DNA of 64,000 nt from Pleurocapsa sp. PCC 7319 (GTDB lineage Bacteria > Cyanobacteriota > Cyanobacteriia > Cyanobacteriales > Xenococcaceae), in NCBI RefSeq assembly GCF_000332195.1, contig NZ_KB235922.1, positions 5,181,322 through 5,245,321 of the forward strand, given 5' to 3'. The position numbers were made by a program, and so were the translations under genes. Below the pieces are notes generated by a model. That model searched no databases, had not been told where the DNA came from, and was given only the letters and a program-made list of their open reading frames with translations. Below, in pieces: positions 1-8,144 of the stretch (positions within the stretch are counted from its first letter, which is position 1; each line of letters opens with the position of its first letter).

Positions 1-1176
1 ATAGGAAACTTTCTCCTCAATATAGCCCCCTGGCGTAAAGACATGGTGCGTCATAAAGTTGCCGCCGTTTTGGACGATGGCTGGAAAACCGCTGTTCAGC
101 TCGCTATCGATGACAACCACAAAAGAGTTCTCGTTCAGCTGGAGCGACTTGACGCTGGGATCGGTGTTTTCGCTCACCAGTCTCCGTATCGAAGCAGAGG
201 TATTGTTGATGACAAACCCTGCATTCTCCTGATTGCGAAGGGTAACATACTCAAAGTTGGGATGTGTGGGCAAAGCCGTGGATTGCTCATCCACGAAAAT
301 CCCCCGGTCAAAGCCAGACACGGTAATATCGCGATAATATCCCTGAGTAACGCTGATCGAGAACCATATGCCGCACACGCCGTTGCCCGCGACAGTCACA
401 TTACTGATTTCTGCGGTGTTGGCTCCTCCAAAGCGAACTCCAACCGCTCCCCTATATTTGCCAGTGTCGATGGTCAGGTTACGCAAAACGTTAGTAGCGA
501 CTTCGTTGTTTACCTCGGTATCCGGATGGGCATAGCTGAGCAGTGGCGTAGGCTCGTCCCTATTGTTGAAATATCCCTCGGGATCACCTGTCAGTCTGAT
601 GATTGTGTGTTCCCGGTTCTGACCCACGAAGCGGATAGCATGCTCTGCACCCTGATCATTCTCACGCAGCATTTGTCCCCCAGTGAAGAGAATTGGTCTA
701 CTCACTTCATAGATCCCTTCGGGCAAGTAAATGATGTTACTCAGGTACTCTCGCGACCAGGGGTATTTGGGATTTTTTAACACCGCCCGATACTTCCACA
801 CGACACAGTCATATGCAGTGATCAAGGCCTGGGTATCATCTTTGCCGTCATTGGGAACGGCCGAATGTACGCCAAGTTTAGTTACATCTATCACCCGACC
901 CCCCTCATAGTTAAGGGCTCCACTACAAGGATTATCGCCATCTCCCCAGCCATTGTCGGCTGTACCGCTCCAGCTAGAATTGGGTTCCCAGACAACCTCA
1001 GATGGATAGAACAAGTTGAAATCAACCCATTCTCCCCGATCTCCAACCCCAAGCCTGCTTTGGACTGGGGAACTCTCAGGCATAGGCGAGGCTTGCCAGA
1101 GTAAGACTGGTACGAGCAGCAGGAAGCTGTTCAACAGCATTGCCTTAACCCATCGTTTCCAGTACCGTGTTTTCAT
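1..1176 (-). CDS. Secreted parallel beta-helix (pectate-lyase superfamily-like) protein, 3' end outside window
   Basis: The minus strand is open from an ATG at 1176 to the left window edge (392 codons, no stop), so the C-terminus lies outside. A GGAG Shine-Dalgarno lies about 6 bases upstream of the ATG. The N-terminus (MKTRYWKRWVKAMLLNSFLL) has basic residues followed by a hydrophobic stretch, a signal peptide. Near residue 105 comes GVHSAVPNDGKDDTQALITA, the entry strand typical of pectate_lyase_3/GH28-type right-handed beta-helices (GAxGDGxTDDTxALxxAI). Later Asn-rich rungs such as VLRNLTIDTGKYRGAVGV fit the fold. It probably acts outside the cytoplasm on, or as part of, an extracellular polysaccharide. 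No catalytic residues could be assigned. The gene is clearly richer in G+C than its neighbours, which suggests transfer. Fold fairly sure, function unknown. Confidence 0.8.
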   Translation of the reverse strand, partial: MKTRYWKRWVKAMLLNSFLLLVPVLLWQASPMPESSPVQSRLGVGDRGEWVDFNLFYPSEVVWEPNSSWSGTADNGWGDGDNPCSGALNYEGGRVIDVTKLGVHSAVPNDGKDDTQALITAYDCVVWKYRAVLKNPKYPWSREYLSNIIYLPEGIYEVSRPILFTGGQMLRENDQGAEHAIRFVGQNREHTIIRLTGDPEGYFNNRDEPTPLLSYAHPDTEVNNEVATNVLRNLTIDTGKYRGAVGVRFGGANTAEISNVTVAGNGVCGIWFSISVTQGYYRDITVSGFDRGIFVDEQSTALPTHPNFEYVTLRNQENAGFVINNTSASIRRLVSENTDPSVKSLQLNENSFVVVIDSELNSGFPAIVQNGGNFMTHHVFTPGGYIEEKVSY

Positions 1177-1511
1177 TCCATTCTCCTTTGCTTGAATCCC
1201 ACATTTCGCGAGTTGCATTATACTTCTAAGAAGTTTCGATTCAAGTCCCTTACCTTAAAGCAGTTTTGGCGATTTGAATAGAAAATGTGTCATCGCAAAA
1301 AGTTAAAAATAATTCAAGACATAATAATGAAAATCTGACAAAAATAGTGATTTTTACAATTATCTATTGTGCTACATTCGTAACGTGCCTAATGTGGGGA
1401 TCAAGGTGAGGTGCGATGATCCTAAATTTTAAAAAGTGGACTTTCTCCGTCGCTTCGATATTTCTCAGATGGGGGAATTTTGGATTGCTGATGGTTAGGA
1501 GCTCAGATCCC
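1177..1511. other. Intergenic region, 335 bp
   Basis: AT-rich spacer between the start of the beta-helix gene and the stop of the next minus-strand gene. It must hold the promoter of the beta-helix gene. I see no gene, RNA or clear repeat in it. A minus-strand open frame crossing 1364-1579 has no start signal and overlaps the end of the neighbouring gene, so it is not called. Confidence 0.4.
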
Positions 1512-2126
1512 TTACGGCAATTGTTCAAATGGGGATTCTTCAATGGTAGTAATTCCTGGAGAATCTTCATTACTATCATTATTGGGTACTCCTAGTAAGC
1601 TATCTTCTGCTATCGGCTCAACTAAACTGTTGTCATCAGATTGATTAAAGTTATTATTAGAAGACGGACTACTATAATCAGGTCTGGTTATATCAAAATT
1701 TTGCTGTCTCAAGCGATTGCGTTCTACACTAGAACCATATTGCTCGGACAAACTAGATGAATAATCATCTGAATAATCAAAAGAATTAACTGAAGTGGGA
1801 GGATTAGAATAGGTGCCTGTAGGTATGCCCGTTTCAGAACTAGGATCTATTCCTGACCTACCACCTCCTTCAACTTCTGTCGGCGCAGGTGCAACTATAA
1901 TATTCTTGTCTGATTTTTCCGCTTCTAATTGACTATTCTTCTGAGCAAAATCTGGTGAATTCTCTGTTTGTTCTTGAACAGCTTCACTTTGAGTAAAGTA
2001 ATATATTATTCCCCCCAGCCCAAGGACAGCAACAGAAAGCATCACTACCCCAATTACTACTGGTAAATTTTCTGAATTTTTCCTCATTTTACTAATATGC
2101 ATCTGCAATTCATTAAAGCTGGTCAT
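1512..2126 (-). CDS. Single-pass membrane protein with low-complexity Ser/Asn-rich tail
   Basis: Unrecognised protein of about 204 residues. A short polar N-terminus (MTSFNELQMHISKMRKNSEN) is followed by one transmembrane helix (LPVVIGVVMLSVAVLGLGGI). The rest is an acidic, Ser/Asn/Pro-rich, probably disordered tail that would lie outside the membrane. The frame extends five codons upstream to a TTG at 2141, but I chose the ATG at 2126 because TTAGG lies just upstream of it. It stands alone, with spacers on both sides. The anchor-plus-disordered-tail layout resembles many cell-envelope proteins of cyanobacteria, but nothing points to a specific role. Confidence 0.6.
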   Translation of the reverse strand: MTSFNELQMHISKMRKNSENLPVVIGVVMLSVAVLGLGGIIYYFTQSEAVQEQTENSPDFAQKNSQLEAEKSDKNIIVAPAPTEVEGGGRSGIDPSSETGIPTGTYSNPPTSVNSFDYSDDYSSSLSEQYGSSVERNRLRQQNFDITRPDYSSPSSNNNFNQSDDNSLVEPIAEDSLLGVPNNDSNEDSPGITTIEESPFEQLP

Positions 2127-2439
2127 AAAACCTAAAATCAAATGCAGAAATTAAGTTGATCGATAGCCAAGTTTACTTTACATAACTGTCACAGATTTAA
2201 CGGCTTGCTTATGCTTTAGAATGTCCTGCATTTGAATGCACAACTATTGAATTTTCGTTTACTATTTCCTTAACTTTTAGACATTAGTTAGCAAAAGTAA
2301 AATAACCGATTATCATTGGCGAACAGCAGTTAATCTATGGAATCTAGTACCAGAATAAGTTTGAATTGAGGGGTAATCTTCTGACTCTGAACTCCGAACT
2401 TGTTTAGTATCCATCATTTTACAATTGGCAGACTACTAG
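2127..2439. other. Intergenic region, about 310 bp
   Basis: AT-rich spacer upstream of the membrane protein gene and downstream of the glycine-zipper gene, both on the minus strand. It should contain the promoter of the former. I see no other feature. Confidence 0.35.
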
Positions 2440-2946
2440 TTAGGACTCGTAACTTTGAAGCGTCTCAGGAGATAACTTCCGTAGAATGGGAACAGCGCGA
2501 TCGCCTAAATCACCCAAATTTTCTACGAGTATTAAATATTTATCTGCCTCTAAATATTCACGGTAGGGAACAGTATCACTACCTGTGTTTGTCGCCCAAC
2601 CTACACCACCACCGACTAGGACGCTGCCCATTGCGCCTCCAATAGCACCCAAAACTCCACCTACTATATGGTTGCCTGGTTCTCCTGCCCAACTGAAGGT
2701 ATCTAACCCCGTAATTAGGTCAAATACATACCCGCCGAAAAAACCAAAGGGGATCAACCAATACGCCATAAAAATCGCTTTTTTCTTGGCCTGTATTACA
2801 GGATCGATTAAGCCTAGCTCATCAGCAGTTTTATAACCTTTTCCAGCGATCGCAATCTTCGCTAGAGGAATACCTCCCTTTTCTAACGCTGTATAAGCTT
2901 CTTCCGCCTGAAAGCGATCAGGTACAACAGCAATTAGATAATTCAT
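2440..2946 (-). CDS. Glycine-zipper membrane protein of the general-stress-protein (GSP17M/DUF1269) type
   Basis: This 168-residue protein starts with a beta-alpha-beta-like module (MNYLIAVVPDRFQAEEAYTA, then a conserved IAGKGYKTADELGLIDP) as in general stress protein 17M-like domains. A hydrophobic central region follows (AYWLIPFGFFGGYVFDLITG, then GGVLGAIGGAMGSVLVGGGV). The repeated GxxxG spacing is a glycine zipper that packs membrane helices. A short soluble C-terminus ends in RKLSPETLQ. Proteins of this layout are widespread and conserved in cyanobacteria but uncharacterised. It begins at an ATG and is a single-gene unit. Membrane location is well supported; any stress role is only by family analogy. 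Confidence 0.7.
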   Translation of the reverse strand: MNYLIAVVPDRFQAEEAYTALEKGGIPLAKIAIAGKGYKTADELGLIDPVIQAKKKAIFMAYWLIPFGFFGGYVFDLITGLDTFSWAGEPGNHIVGGVLGAIGGAMGSVLVGGGVGWATNTGSDTVPYREYLEADKYLILVENLGDLGDRAVPILRKLSPETLQSYES

Positions 2947-3095
2947 TTCTTAACTCTTAACCCAATCAAACATCAATTAAAATCCTAGCGCAGTAGAGTA
3001 TTGAAAATTCATTATTTAATTATGTAATTGTCAATTGTTTACCTCTGAGGGTAGGAAATGTTAGTCAACCACAGGTTGCAATTTCTGTTTGAGCC

Positions 3096-3133
3096 TCGAA
3101 TCCCACAGCTAAAAGCAGTGGGAGTAGGTCAAT
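3096..3133 (+). repeat. Degenerate IS605-type right-end hairpin (possible relic)
   Basis: The DNA reads GAATCCCACAGCT, a short loop, then GCAGTGGGAGTAGGTCAA. This resembles the hairpin-plus-GTGTCAA end seen twice more in the window (31149-31200 and 33837-33894), but the stem has an A-A mismatch and the terminal motif has two extra bases. If real it is an old remnant. No transposase remains beside it. Confidence 0.3.
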
Positions 3134-3338
3134 TATGTTCAACAATTAGCTTAAATGAGGTGGAATTGGAAATATTAGTAATCGATGCTCGATTAGTCAC
3201 TCCAGTATTGTACCGTTGTAAATCAGATAAACAACATAAACAGGCGATCGCCAATAAGCCAGTTAAAGATAAATTTCGTACAAAAGTCAAATCTTGTCTC
3301 AGCTTTATCATTTCTGCAGTAAGTTGGTTTAGTAGCAT
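3129..3338 (-). CDS. Possible small membrane protein
   Basis: A 69-residue minus-strand frame starts at an ATG with AAGG seven bases upstream. It has a polar N-terminal helix, one hydrophobic segment (LSLTGLLAIACLCCLSDLQR) and a Ser/Asn-rich tail. I do not recognise it. A competing plus-strand frame covers 3058-3351 but has no Shine-Dalgarno and no recognisable domain. Its C-terminal 15 residues overlap a possible IS605-type hairpin relic at 3096-3133, so it may also be chance coding. Confidence 0.35.
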   Translation of the reverse strand: MLLNQLTAEMIKLRQDLTFVRNLSLTGLLAIACLCCLSDLQRYNTGVTNRASITNISNSTSFKLIVEHN

Positions 3339-3580
3339 TTTATTACCTTGATAGACTGCTAGTTATGTGATTTATCCCTTGCGCAACTTTTTTTAGCTAT
3401 TGTTTAAATAAGATTTTCAGAAATAAGACGATGTCAGAGATTGTCTATATCCTTATTCTTTCATAAAAATTTGCATCACAAGTTTTAGATATGATGTAAA
3501 GACGATTGATATGCGGTTGGTTGTTTCCTAATCAGGATAAAGTTTACTCTGTGTTAGTAATTTAGAAGCATAATTGACAT

Positions 3581-4336
3581 ATGAATCAATGGAATGTGGC
3601 ACTTTATGAAGAAAAACATAGCTACGTTTGGCAATATGGCTCAAAAATCATAGAAATACTTGGACCTCAGTCAGGAGAGCGTATTCTAGATCTAGGTTGT
3701 GGAACTGGGCAATTAACAGCGGAGATTGCGGCAACTGGTGCAGAAGTAGTCGGTTTAGATAGTTCAGAATCAGCGATCGCTCAATGTGTTCAAAATTATC
3801 CTCAGATTGAATTTAGAGTTGCCGATGGTGCCAACTTTTCCTGCCAACAACCCTTTGATGCCGTTTTTTCTAACGCAGCTTTACATTGGATTCATCCTCC
3901 AGAAGCTGCAGCTCAATGTATTTATCAAGCTTTAAAGCCAGGAGGACGATTTGTAGCAGAATTTGGTGGCAAAAATAATATCAAACAAATCATTGAAGCA
4001 ATTAATCGAGCTTTGGCAACACCTCAATACAATCCTTGGTATTTCCCTAGTATTGCTGAATATAGCAGTCTCCTCGAACAATGTGGATTTAATGTTGGTT
4101 ATGCATCGCTATTTCCTCGTCCAACAAAATTAGACGGTGAAAATGGGTTGTCAAACTGGCTCAAAATGTTTGCTGGCGATCGTTTTTCTACCCTGGAACC
4201 AAAAAAGAGAACGGCCATCATGAGTCAGATTGAGTCTGAATTGAATTCTGCTCTATTTCGAGATGGTCATTGGTGGGCAGATTATCAAAGAATACGTATT
4301 GTCGCTACTAAACCAGATAATCAACTTTTATATTAG
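3581..4336 (+). CDS. Class I SAM-dependent methyltransferase
   Basis: This 251-residue protein has motif I at residues 35-44 (ILDLGCGTGQ), the SAM-binding loop. An acidic residue ends beta-2 (VVGLDSSESAI), and a motif IV region reads FDAVFSNAALHWI. The last motif, followed by KPGGRFVAEFGGKNN, is typical of the Methyltransf_11/25 group and closest in feel to trans-aconitate 2-methyltransferase (Tam)-like proteins, which are about the same length. It should transfer a methyl group from SAM to a small-molecule substrate in the cytoplasm; the substrate is unknown. It is followed after 19 bases by the alpha/beta hydrolase gene on the same strand, so the two are probably co-transcribed. Confidence 0.85.
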   Translation: MNQWNVALYEEKHSYVWQYGSKIIEILGPQSGERILDLGCGTGQLTAEIAATGAEVVGLDSSESAIAQCVQNYPQIEFRVADGANFSCQQPFDAVFSNAALHWIHPPEAAAQCIYQALKPGGRFVAEFGGKNNIKQIIEAINRALATPQYNPWYFPSIAEYSSLLEQCGFNVGYASLFPRPTKLDGENGLSNWLKMFAGDRFSTLEPKKRTAIMSQIESELNSALFRDGHWWADYQRIRIVATKPDNQLLY

Positions 4337-4355
4337 TACAAGATAAAAAAATGTT

Positions 4356-5267
4356 ATGTCATCTAAAATTGCAGTAGCGATCATTCATGGAATTTGTGTC
4401 GGAACAGAGTTTGATGAGGTGGAAAGTTATAAATTCACTAGTGGAATGGCACAAGCCCTAAAGCTAAAAGTAGCGGATATAGCAGGACAATCAGGAAGTG
4501 AAGACCAAAAAATAGAATGGGCTGATTCCAAGTTAGCTATCTCGGCAATCAATTGGACTCCCGTATTACGAGATGAACGCAAGAATCTTTATGAAAGATT
4601 AGGAGTAAATCAGCTAGATAGCTTTTTCGGTCTACGAGAATTCGTCTTTCAAGCGATCGCTGATAGCTTAACTTATCAAGTTACTCACTCTAAGATGGAG
4701 GATCTTTGGGGTTATGACGGTATTCATCGTTGTTTTGCAGAGAGTTTAAATAGTTTGGCACAGGAAGAACAAGCGGGAAAAGATGCACCGTTATGTATAA
4801 TTGCTCATAGCTTGGGAACTGTAATTGCAAGTAACTACATCTACGATATGCAAACCCAAAAAAGTCAAATCGATATTGGCGATACGCCACTAGAAAGAGG
4901 AGAAACCCTTACTTCTGTTTATACTTTAGCCAGTCAAATTCCTTTTTGGTCTTTGCGACATTCTAACTTCGACCATCCTATTCAAGTCCCCTCAGAAAAA
5001 CTTGATCGTCACCATCCAGATTTGAAGGGTGAATGGATAAATTTTTTCAATAAGAGCGATATTCTGGGATATCCATTGAGATCGTTAAACGAAGCTTATT
5101 CCAATGCGGTGACGAAAGACCGAGAAGTTAACGACGGGGGTTTATTAGAATCTTGGAATCCTTTATCCCACTGTAGTTATTGGACTAGTGAAAGTGTAAT
5201 CAAGACTATAGCTGCTGGTTTACACAAGATTTGGCAGCAGCTTGAATCATATTCTGATGGCTGTTAA
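4356..5267 (+). CDS. Alpha/beta-hydrolase-fold protein
   Basis: In this 303-residue protein an N-terminal beta strand with HG (VAIIHGI, residues 7-13) matches the oxyanion-hole region. The nucleophile elbow is CIIAHSLGT, with Ser152 as the likely catalytic serine. A candidate catalytic acid and histidine lie in the C-terminal third (for example DRHHPD or SHCSYW), but I cannot assign them securely. There is no signal peptide, so it is cytoplasmic. It lies 19 bases after the methyltransferase gene and probably shares its transcript. The substrate is unknown; esterase, lipase or a non-catalytic member are all possible. Confidence 0.7.
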   Translation: MSSKIAVAIIHGICVGTEFDEVESYKFTSGMAQALKLKVADIAGQSGSEDQKIEWADSKLAISAINWTPVLRDERKNLYERLGVNQLDSFFGLREFVFQAIADSLTYQVTHSKMEDLWGYDGIHRCFAESLNSLAQEEQAGKDAPLCIIAHSLGTVIASNYIYDMQTQKSQIDIGDTPLERGETLTSVYTLASQIPFWSLRHSNFDHPIQVPSEKLDRHHPDLKGEWINFFNKSDILGYPLRSLNEAYSNAVTKDREVNDGGLLESWNPLSHCSYWTSESVIKTIAAGLHKIWQQLESYSDGC

Positions 5268-5580
5268 GTCAACCAGACTTCCGCCCACGATAACCAATTG
5301 ATTTTAGAACTCGATTTAGTTCCTTACGCAATTCAATACTGCTAAACGCTTCTTTATCAAGGCACTTAAAGCTAATAAATAATACCAAGATCTAAAATTA
5401 AAACTTAGACTTGGCAGTTATCAGAAGATAAAGTCATAATATGAATGAAGAATGCACTCTAGCAACATATATTGACTGTATTTTGGGCTACAGATATGAG
5501 AAAGAAATAGACGAGATCCAAATTTATTGCTAATTTTTCAATCAAATTAAATTATTTAAAATAAGTCTCAAATTTAGATA
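5268..5580. other. Intergenic region with a possible 30-codon ORF
   Basis: AT-rich spacer. An ATG at 5441 opens 30 codons ending at 5533 (MNEECTLATYIDCILGYRYE...). It has no clear Shine-Dalgarno and I do not recognise it, so I do not call it a gene. Otherwise nothing stands out. Confidence 0.3.
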
Positions 5581-5784
5581 ATGTCATATTATTCCAAACA
5601 AATAGAAAATGGACGGTGGGGTATTTATATCGATCACCAACTAGTTGCTACAATAGGCTGCTTTGATACTTGTCAAAAGATCGTCCAATGTTTAGAAACT
5701 CGCTTGGTAAACTCAGAAATATCCGACTTGACGAGCAAAAACTCTGTAGTTCCTTATTTTATGAAGATGAAATTGAGAGCATAA
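5581..5784 (+). CDS. Small conserved-looking cyanobacterial protein
   Basis: A 67-residue protein starting MSYYSKQIENGRWGIYIDHQ. The pattern (GRWGIYxxxxLxATxGxxxTCxKIxxxLE) looks like a compact structured domain rather than random coding, and similar short proteins are, from memory, common in cyanobacteria. It contains two cysteines in the central part (GCFDTCQK) and a basic C-terminus. It is convergent with the SDR/CIA30 gene, 39 bases away. Function unknown. Confidence 0.6.
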   Translation: MSYYSKQIENGRWGIYIDHQLVATIGCFDTCQKIVQCLETRLVNSEISDLTSKNSVVPYFMKMKLRA

Positions 5785-5823
5785 GCTACTCTCAATGAAC
5801 TACTCATCCTGCTGGCGCATTAA

Positions 5824-7275
5824 CTAACTATCCTGTTGTAAATTAGCAAACAAATTCTGCCAGTCGGTTTTTCCCTGTTGTGATTCCTCTCTCACCTCAA
5901 AGGTTTTATTGACAGCTTGGGGTAAATTCATTGCCTGGATACATAACTCGGCGATCGCATCTCGGCTAACTTGCCCTCTAATATTATCCCCTTGTTCAGC
6001 GTATAAAATTTTATCTCCAGGTTGTTCGGTAAGTGCGCAAGGACGAATAATGGTGTAGGTTAAGCCACTTGCTTTAATAGCTTCTTCTCCCTTCAATTTC
6101 CAGGTTAAGATTCCTCCTAGTTGCTCATTCATGCGCACAGCAGGTGGTTCTTCTTCGAGGTTTATGCCTGGACGACCAGGACGGGTAACTCCCGCTGAAC
6201 TTATTTGAATAAATTGGGGTTTAGCTTGACCACCATAGGCTTTGATATATTCTACTTGTAAGGTAAATGAACCAGCTTCAAACTTTGGATTTAGTTCACC
6301 ATCGTATTCAAACTTACTCAACATCAACTGCATTGAATATATTTTGCTGGCATCTATCTTGTTGGCATCTTCAACGGTTTTAGCCCGAAATACAGGAATC
6401 AAATCCTGAAAGGGAATCCGAATAGTGGTGGGAAAATTGTAAACTGTATCAAAGGAATAACAGTAACCGATACCATCCCATTTACCTTCACAACGAGCAA
6501 TAAATTTATAACGTTTGCCGTCACCAATGACTCTTAATTCAATTCCTTCATAATCTGATAAATCTAGTGGAGTATCAAAGTTTCGAGTACGTACAGAAGC
6601 AAACCCCCCATTATTATCTGTAGAGACAATACCGGAAAAGATAGCTTTACCATCCGCTAGACGAATATTACTTTGACTAACGCCTCCCATAACTACGTCA
6701 TCTATTGCTCCCCAAGTTTCTTTAATCTCGGCATTGGGATTAGTAAAATCAAAAATTAGTTTGTTAGTCGCAGGAGGAATATGAGCAGAAACAACTTTGA
6801 CTAAGTTTTTCATGCCTTCATATTCCACTAGTTCAGGAGTATCTACTACTTCAGGCAGATAAAATTTGATTCCCTGATAATATTTTTCCCTCGTTGGCGT
6901 ATCACCTTCTACTGGTTGTACCTTAGTTCCTGTGCAGCAAATAACTGTGCTAACATCCTGCATCATTTCTGGTTTTAAGGTTTCTGGAATAGTGATATCG
7001 GCTTCAAATAATTCAACCCGGCTATCTAACATATCTTTAGCCCTAGCTACATCTCTAATCAAAGCTCGCACTTGGTAATTTTGTTCTAGTAAATTTTTGA
7101 CGACTCTCTTGCCAACTCCACCTGTTGCTCCAGCTACTAGAATTACCATACTTGTTTGTTGTTTAGATTTTTGTAATTGACTACGTTTAAATATACGTTG
7201 CCAGCAGTTAATAAAAGGAATAACCTCAAAATAAGTTAGAGTTTGCCAAAGTCTACCCAACTCCCACTTCGCCAC
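5824..7275 (-). CDS. NAD(P)-binding SDR protein with inserted CIA30 domain (HCF173-like)
   Basis: This 483-residue protein starts at a GTG codon. After a 42-residue N-terminal extension comes an NmrA/atypical-SDR Rossmann motif (VILVAGATGGVGKRVVKNLL). At about residues 165-350 a CIA30 domain is inserted (IFDFTNPNAEIKETWGAIDD, then VVMGGVSQSN). The Rossmann fold resumes with QFIQISSAGVTRPGRPG and ends with a NAD-epimerase-like tail (TYTIIRPCALTEQPGDKILY). The same domain order occurs in plant HCF173, which binds psbA mRNA and promotes D1 synthesis. By that analogy it may act in photosystem II assembly at the thylakoid surface. The catalytic SDR Tyr-x3-Lys motif is not obvious, as expected for non-enzymatic members. 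An alternative start is Met43. Confidence 0.8.
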   Translation of the reverse strand: MAKWELGRLWQTLTYFEVIPFINCWQRIFKRSQLQKSKQQTSMVILVAGATGGVGKRVVKNLLEQNYQVRALIRDVARAKDMLDSRVELFEADITIPETLKPEMMQDVSTVICCTGTKVQPVEGDTPTREKYYQGIKFYLPEVVDTPELVEYEGMKNLVKVVSAHIPPATNKLIFDFTNPNAEIKETWGAIDDVVMGGVSQSNIRLADGKAIFSGIVSTDNNGGFASVRTRNFDTPLDLSDYEGIELRVIGDGKRYKFIARCEGKWDGIGYCYSFDTVYNFPTTIRIPFQDLIPVFRAKTVEDANKIDASKIYSMQLMLSKFEYDGELNPKFEAGSFTLQVEYIKAYGGQAKPQFIQISSAGVTRPGRPGINLEEEPPAVRMNEQLGGILTWKLKGEEAIKASGLTYTIIRPCALTEQPGDKILYAEQGDNIRGQVSRDAIAELCIQAMNLPQAVNKTFEVREESQQGKTDWQNLFANLQQDS

Positions 7276-8144
7276 AACATCACCTTGCGCGCAATAATAA
7301 ATTGATCTTAAACTTTTTTGTCAGTTCTTTGCTAAAGGTACTTCTTGGTTATACCAGGTTACTTAAATAGTTAAATACGATGATTAAAAGGAAGATGCTA
7401 GGAGATTGTGTTTTAACAAGTGAGTCTTAGAAGTCTATTCCGTTTTTTGATTTCAAGCCACCAAAACCGTTTAATTTTATAATCCTAATTTAAACCATGC
7501 CTACTATCTTGATTTTTTTATAAGTAATACATTCGTGCTGATCTCGTTAGGATGCATTTTTTGAGAGGGCATGAATGATTACGGTTGAAACTTTAAAATA
7601 ATTATTAGGGAATAATCAAGAACATCAAATCAATTAGCTTAAATACGAAAACTTGACTGTGGGCTTATTTGATTAAACTCAATAGTTTTAAGAATCCCCA
7701 GAACCAACTATTTAAAGCAACTAAAATAATTGCTTATGTTTTCTTCACTAGTTAATAAGCTTTATTTACTTAATGTGAATAGCTGACCTTATTTCCATTA
7801 AACAACTTTGTATATCTGAGCAAAAAATTATTGATTGATTGTTAGTCGTTAGTAAAAGGTAAAGGGTTATTCGAATAAATACAAAGATTACTATCCAGTT
7901 TTTATCAATTTTCTAATTTTTCATCTCTAGAGCTTTATATTTATTTAATTTTTGCTGAAAAGTATTTTATTAAAGGTTTTTGGGGATTATCTGTTTTTTC
8001 ACTTTTGTTGTTACATGACTACTATTTATTGTTTTAAAAAGCTTTCTGATTTATCAAGAAAAAATATTTCTCTAACTATCATTTTCTTTACTTTTTGATT
8101 CTATCTTGTAGAAACCAAGCAAAAAATTAATCTAAAGAATAATC
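7276..8144. other. Long AT-rich intergenic region, 869 bp
   Basis: This spacer lies between the divergently transcribed SDR/CIA30 and repeat-lipoprotein genes. It is very AT-rich, lacks HIP1 octamers and has no open frame worth calling on either strand. It should hold two outward promoters. I see no tRNA, riboswitch or clear inverted repeat. A small regulatory RNA cannot be excluded. Confidence 0.4.

Noticed and set aside
43-1104. Plus-strand open frames of 245 and 79 codons
   Set aside because: They lie exactly antiparallel to the minus-strand beta-helix gene, which has a signal peptide, a Shine-Dalgarno and recognisable motifs.
1364-1579. Minus-strand frame of 71 codons
   Set aside because: It overlaps the end of the 1512-2126 gene in another frame, has no start signal and no recognisable sequence.
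3058-3351. Plus-strand 97-codon frame
   Set aside because: No Shine-Dalgarno or domain; it covers a likely IS hairpin relic and an opposing small gene with better start signals.
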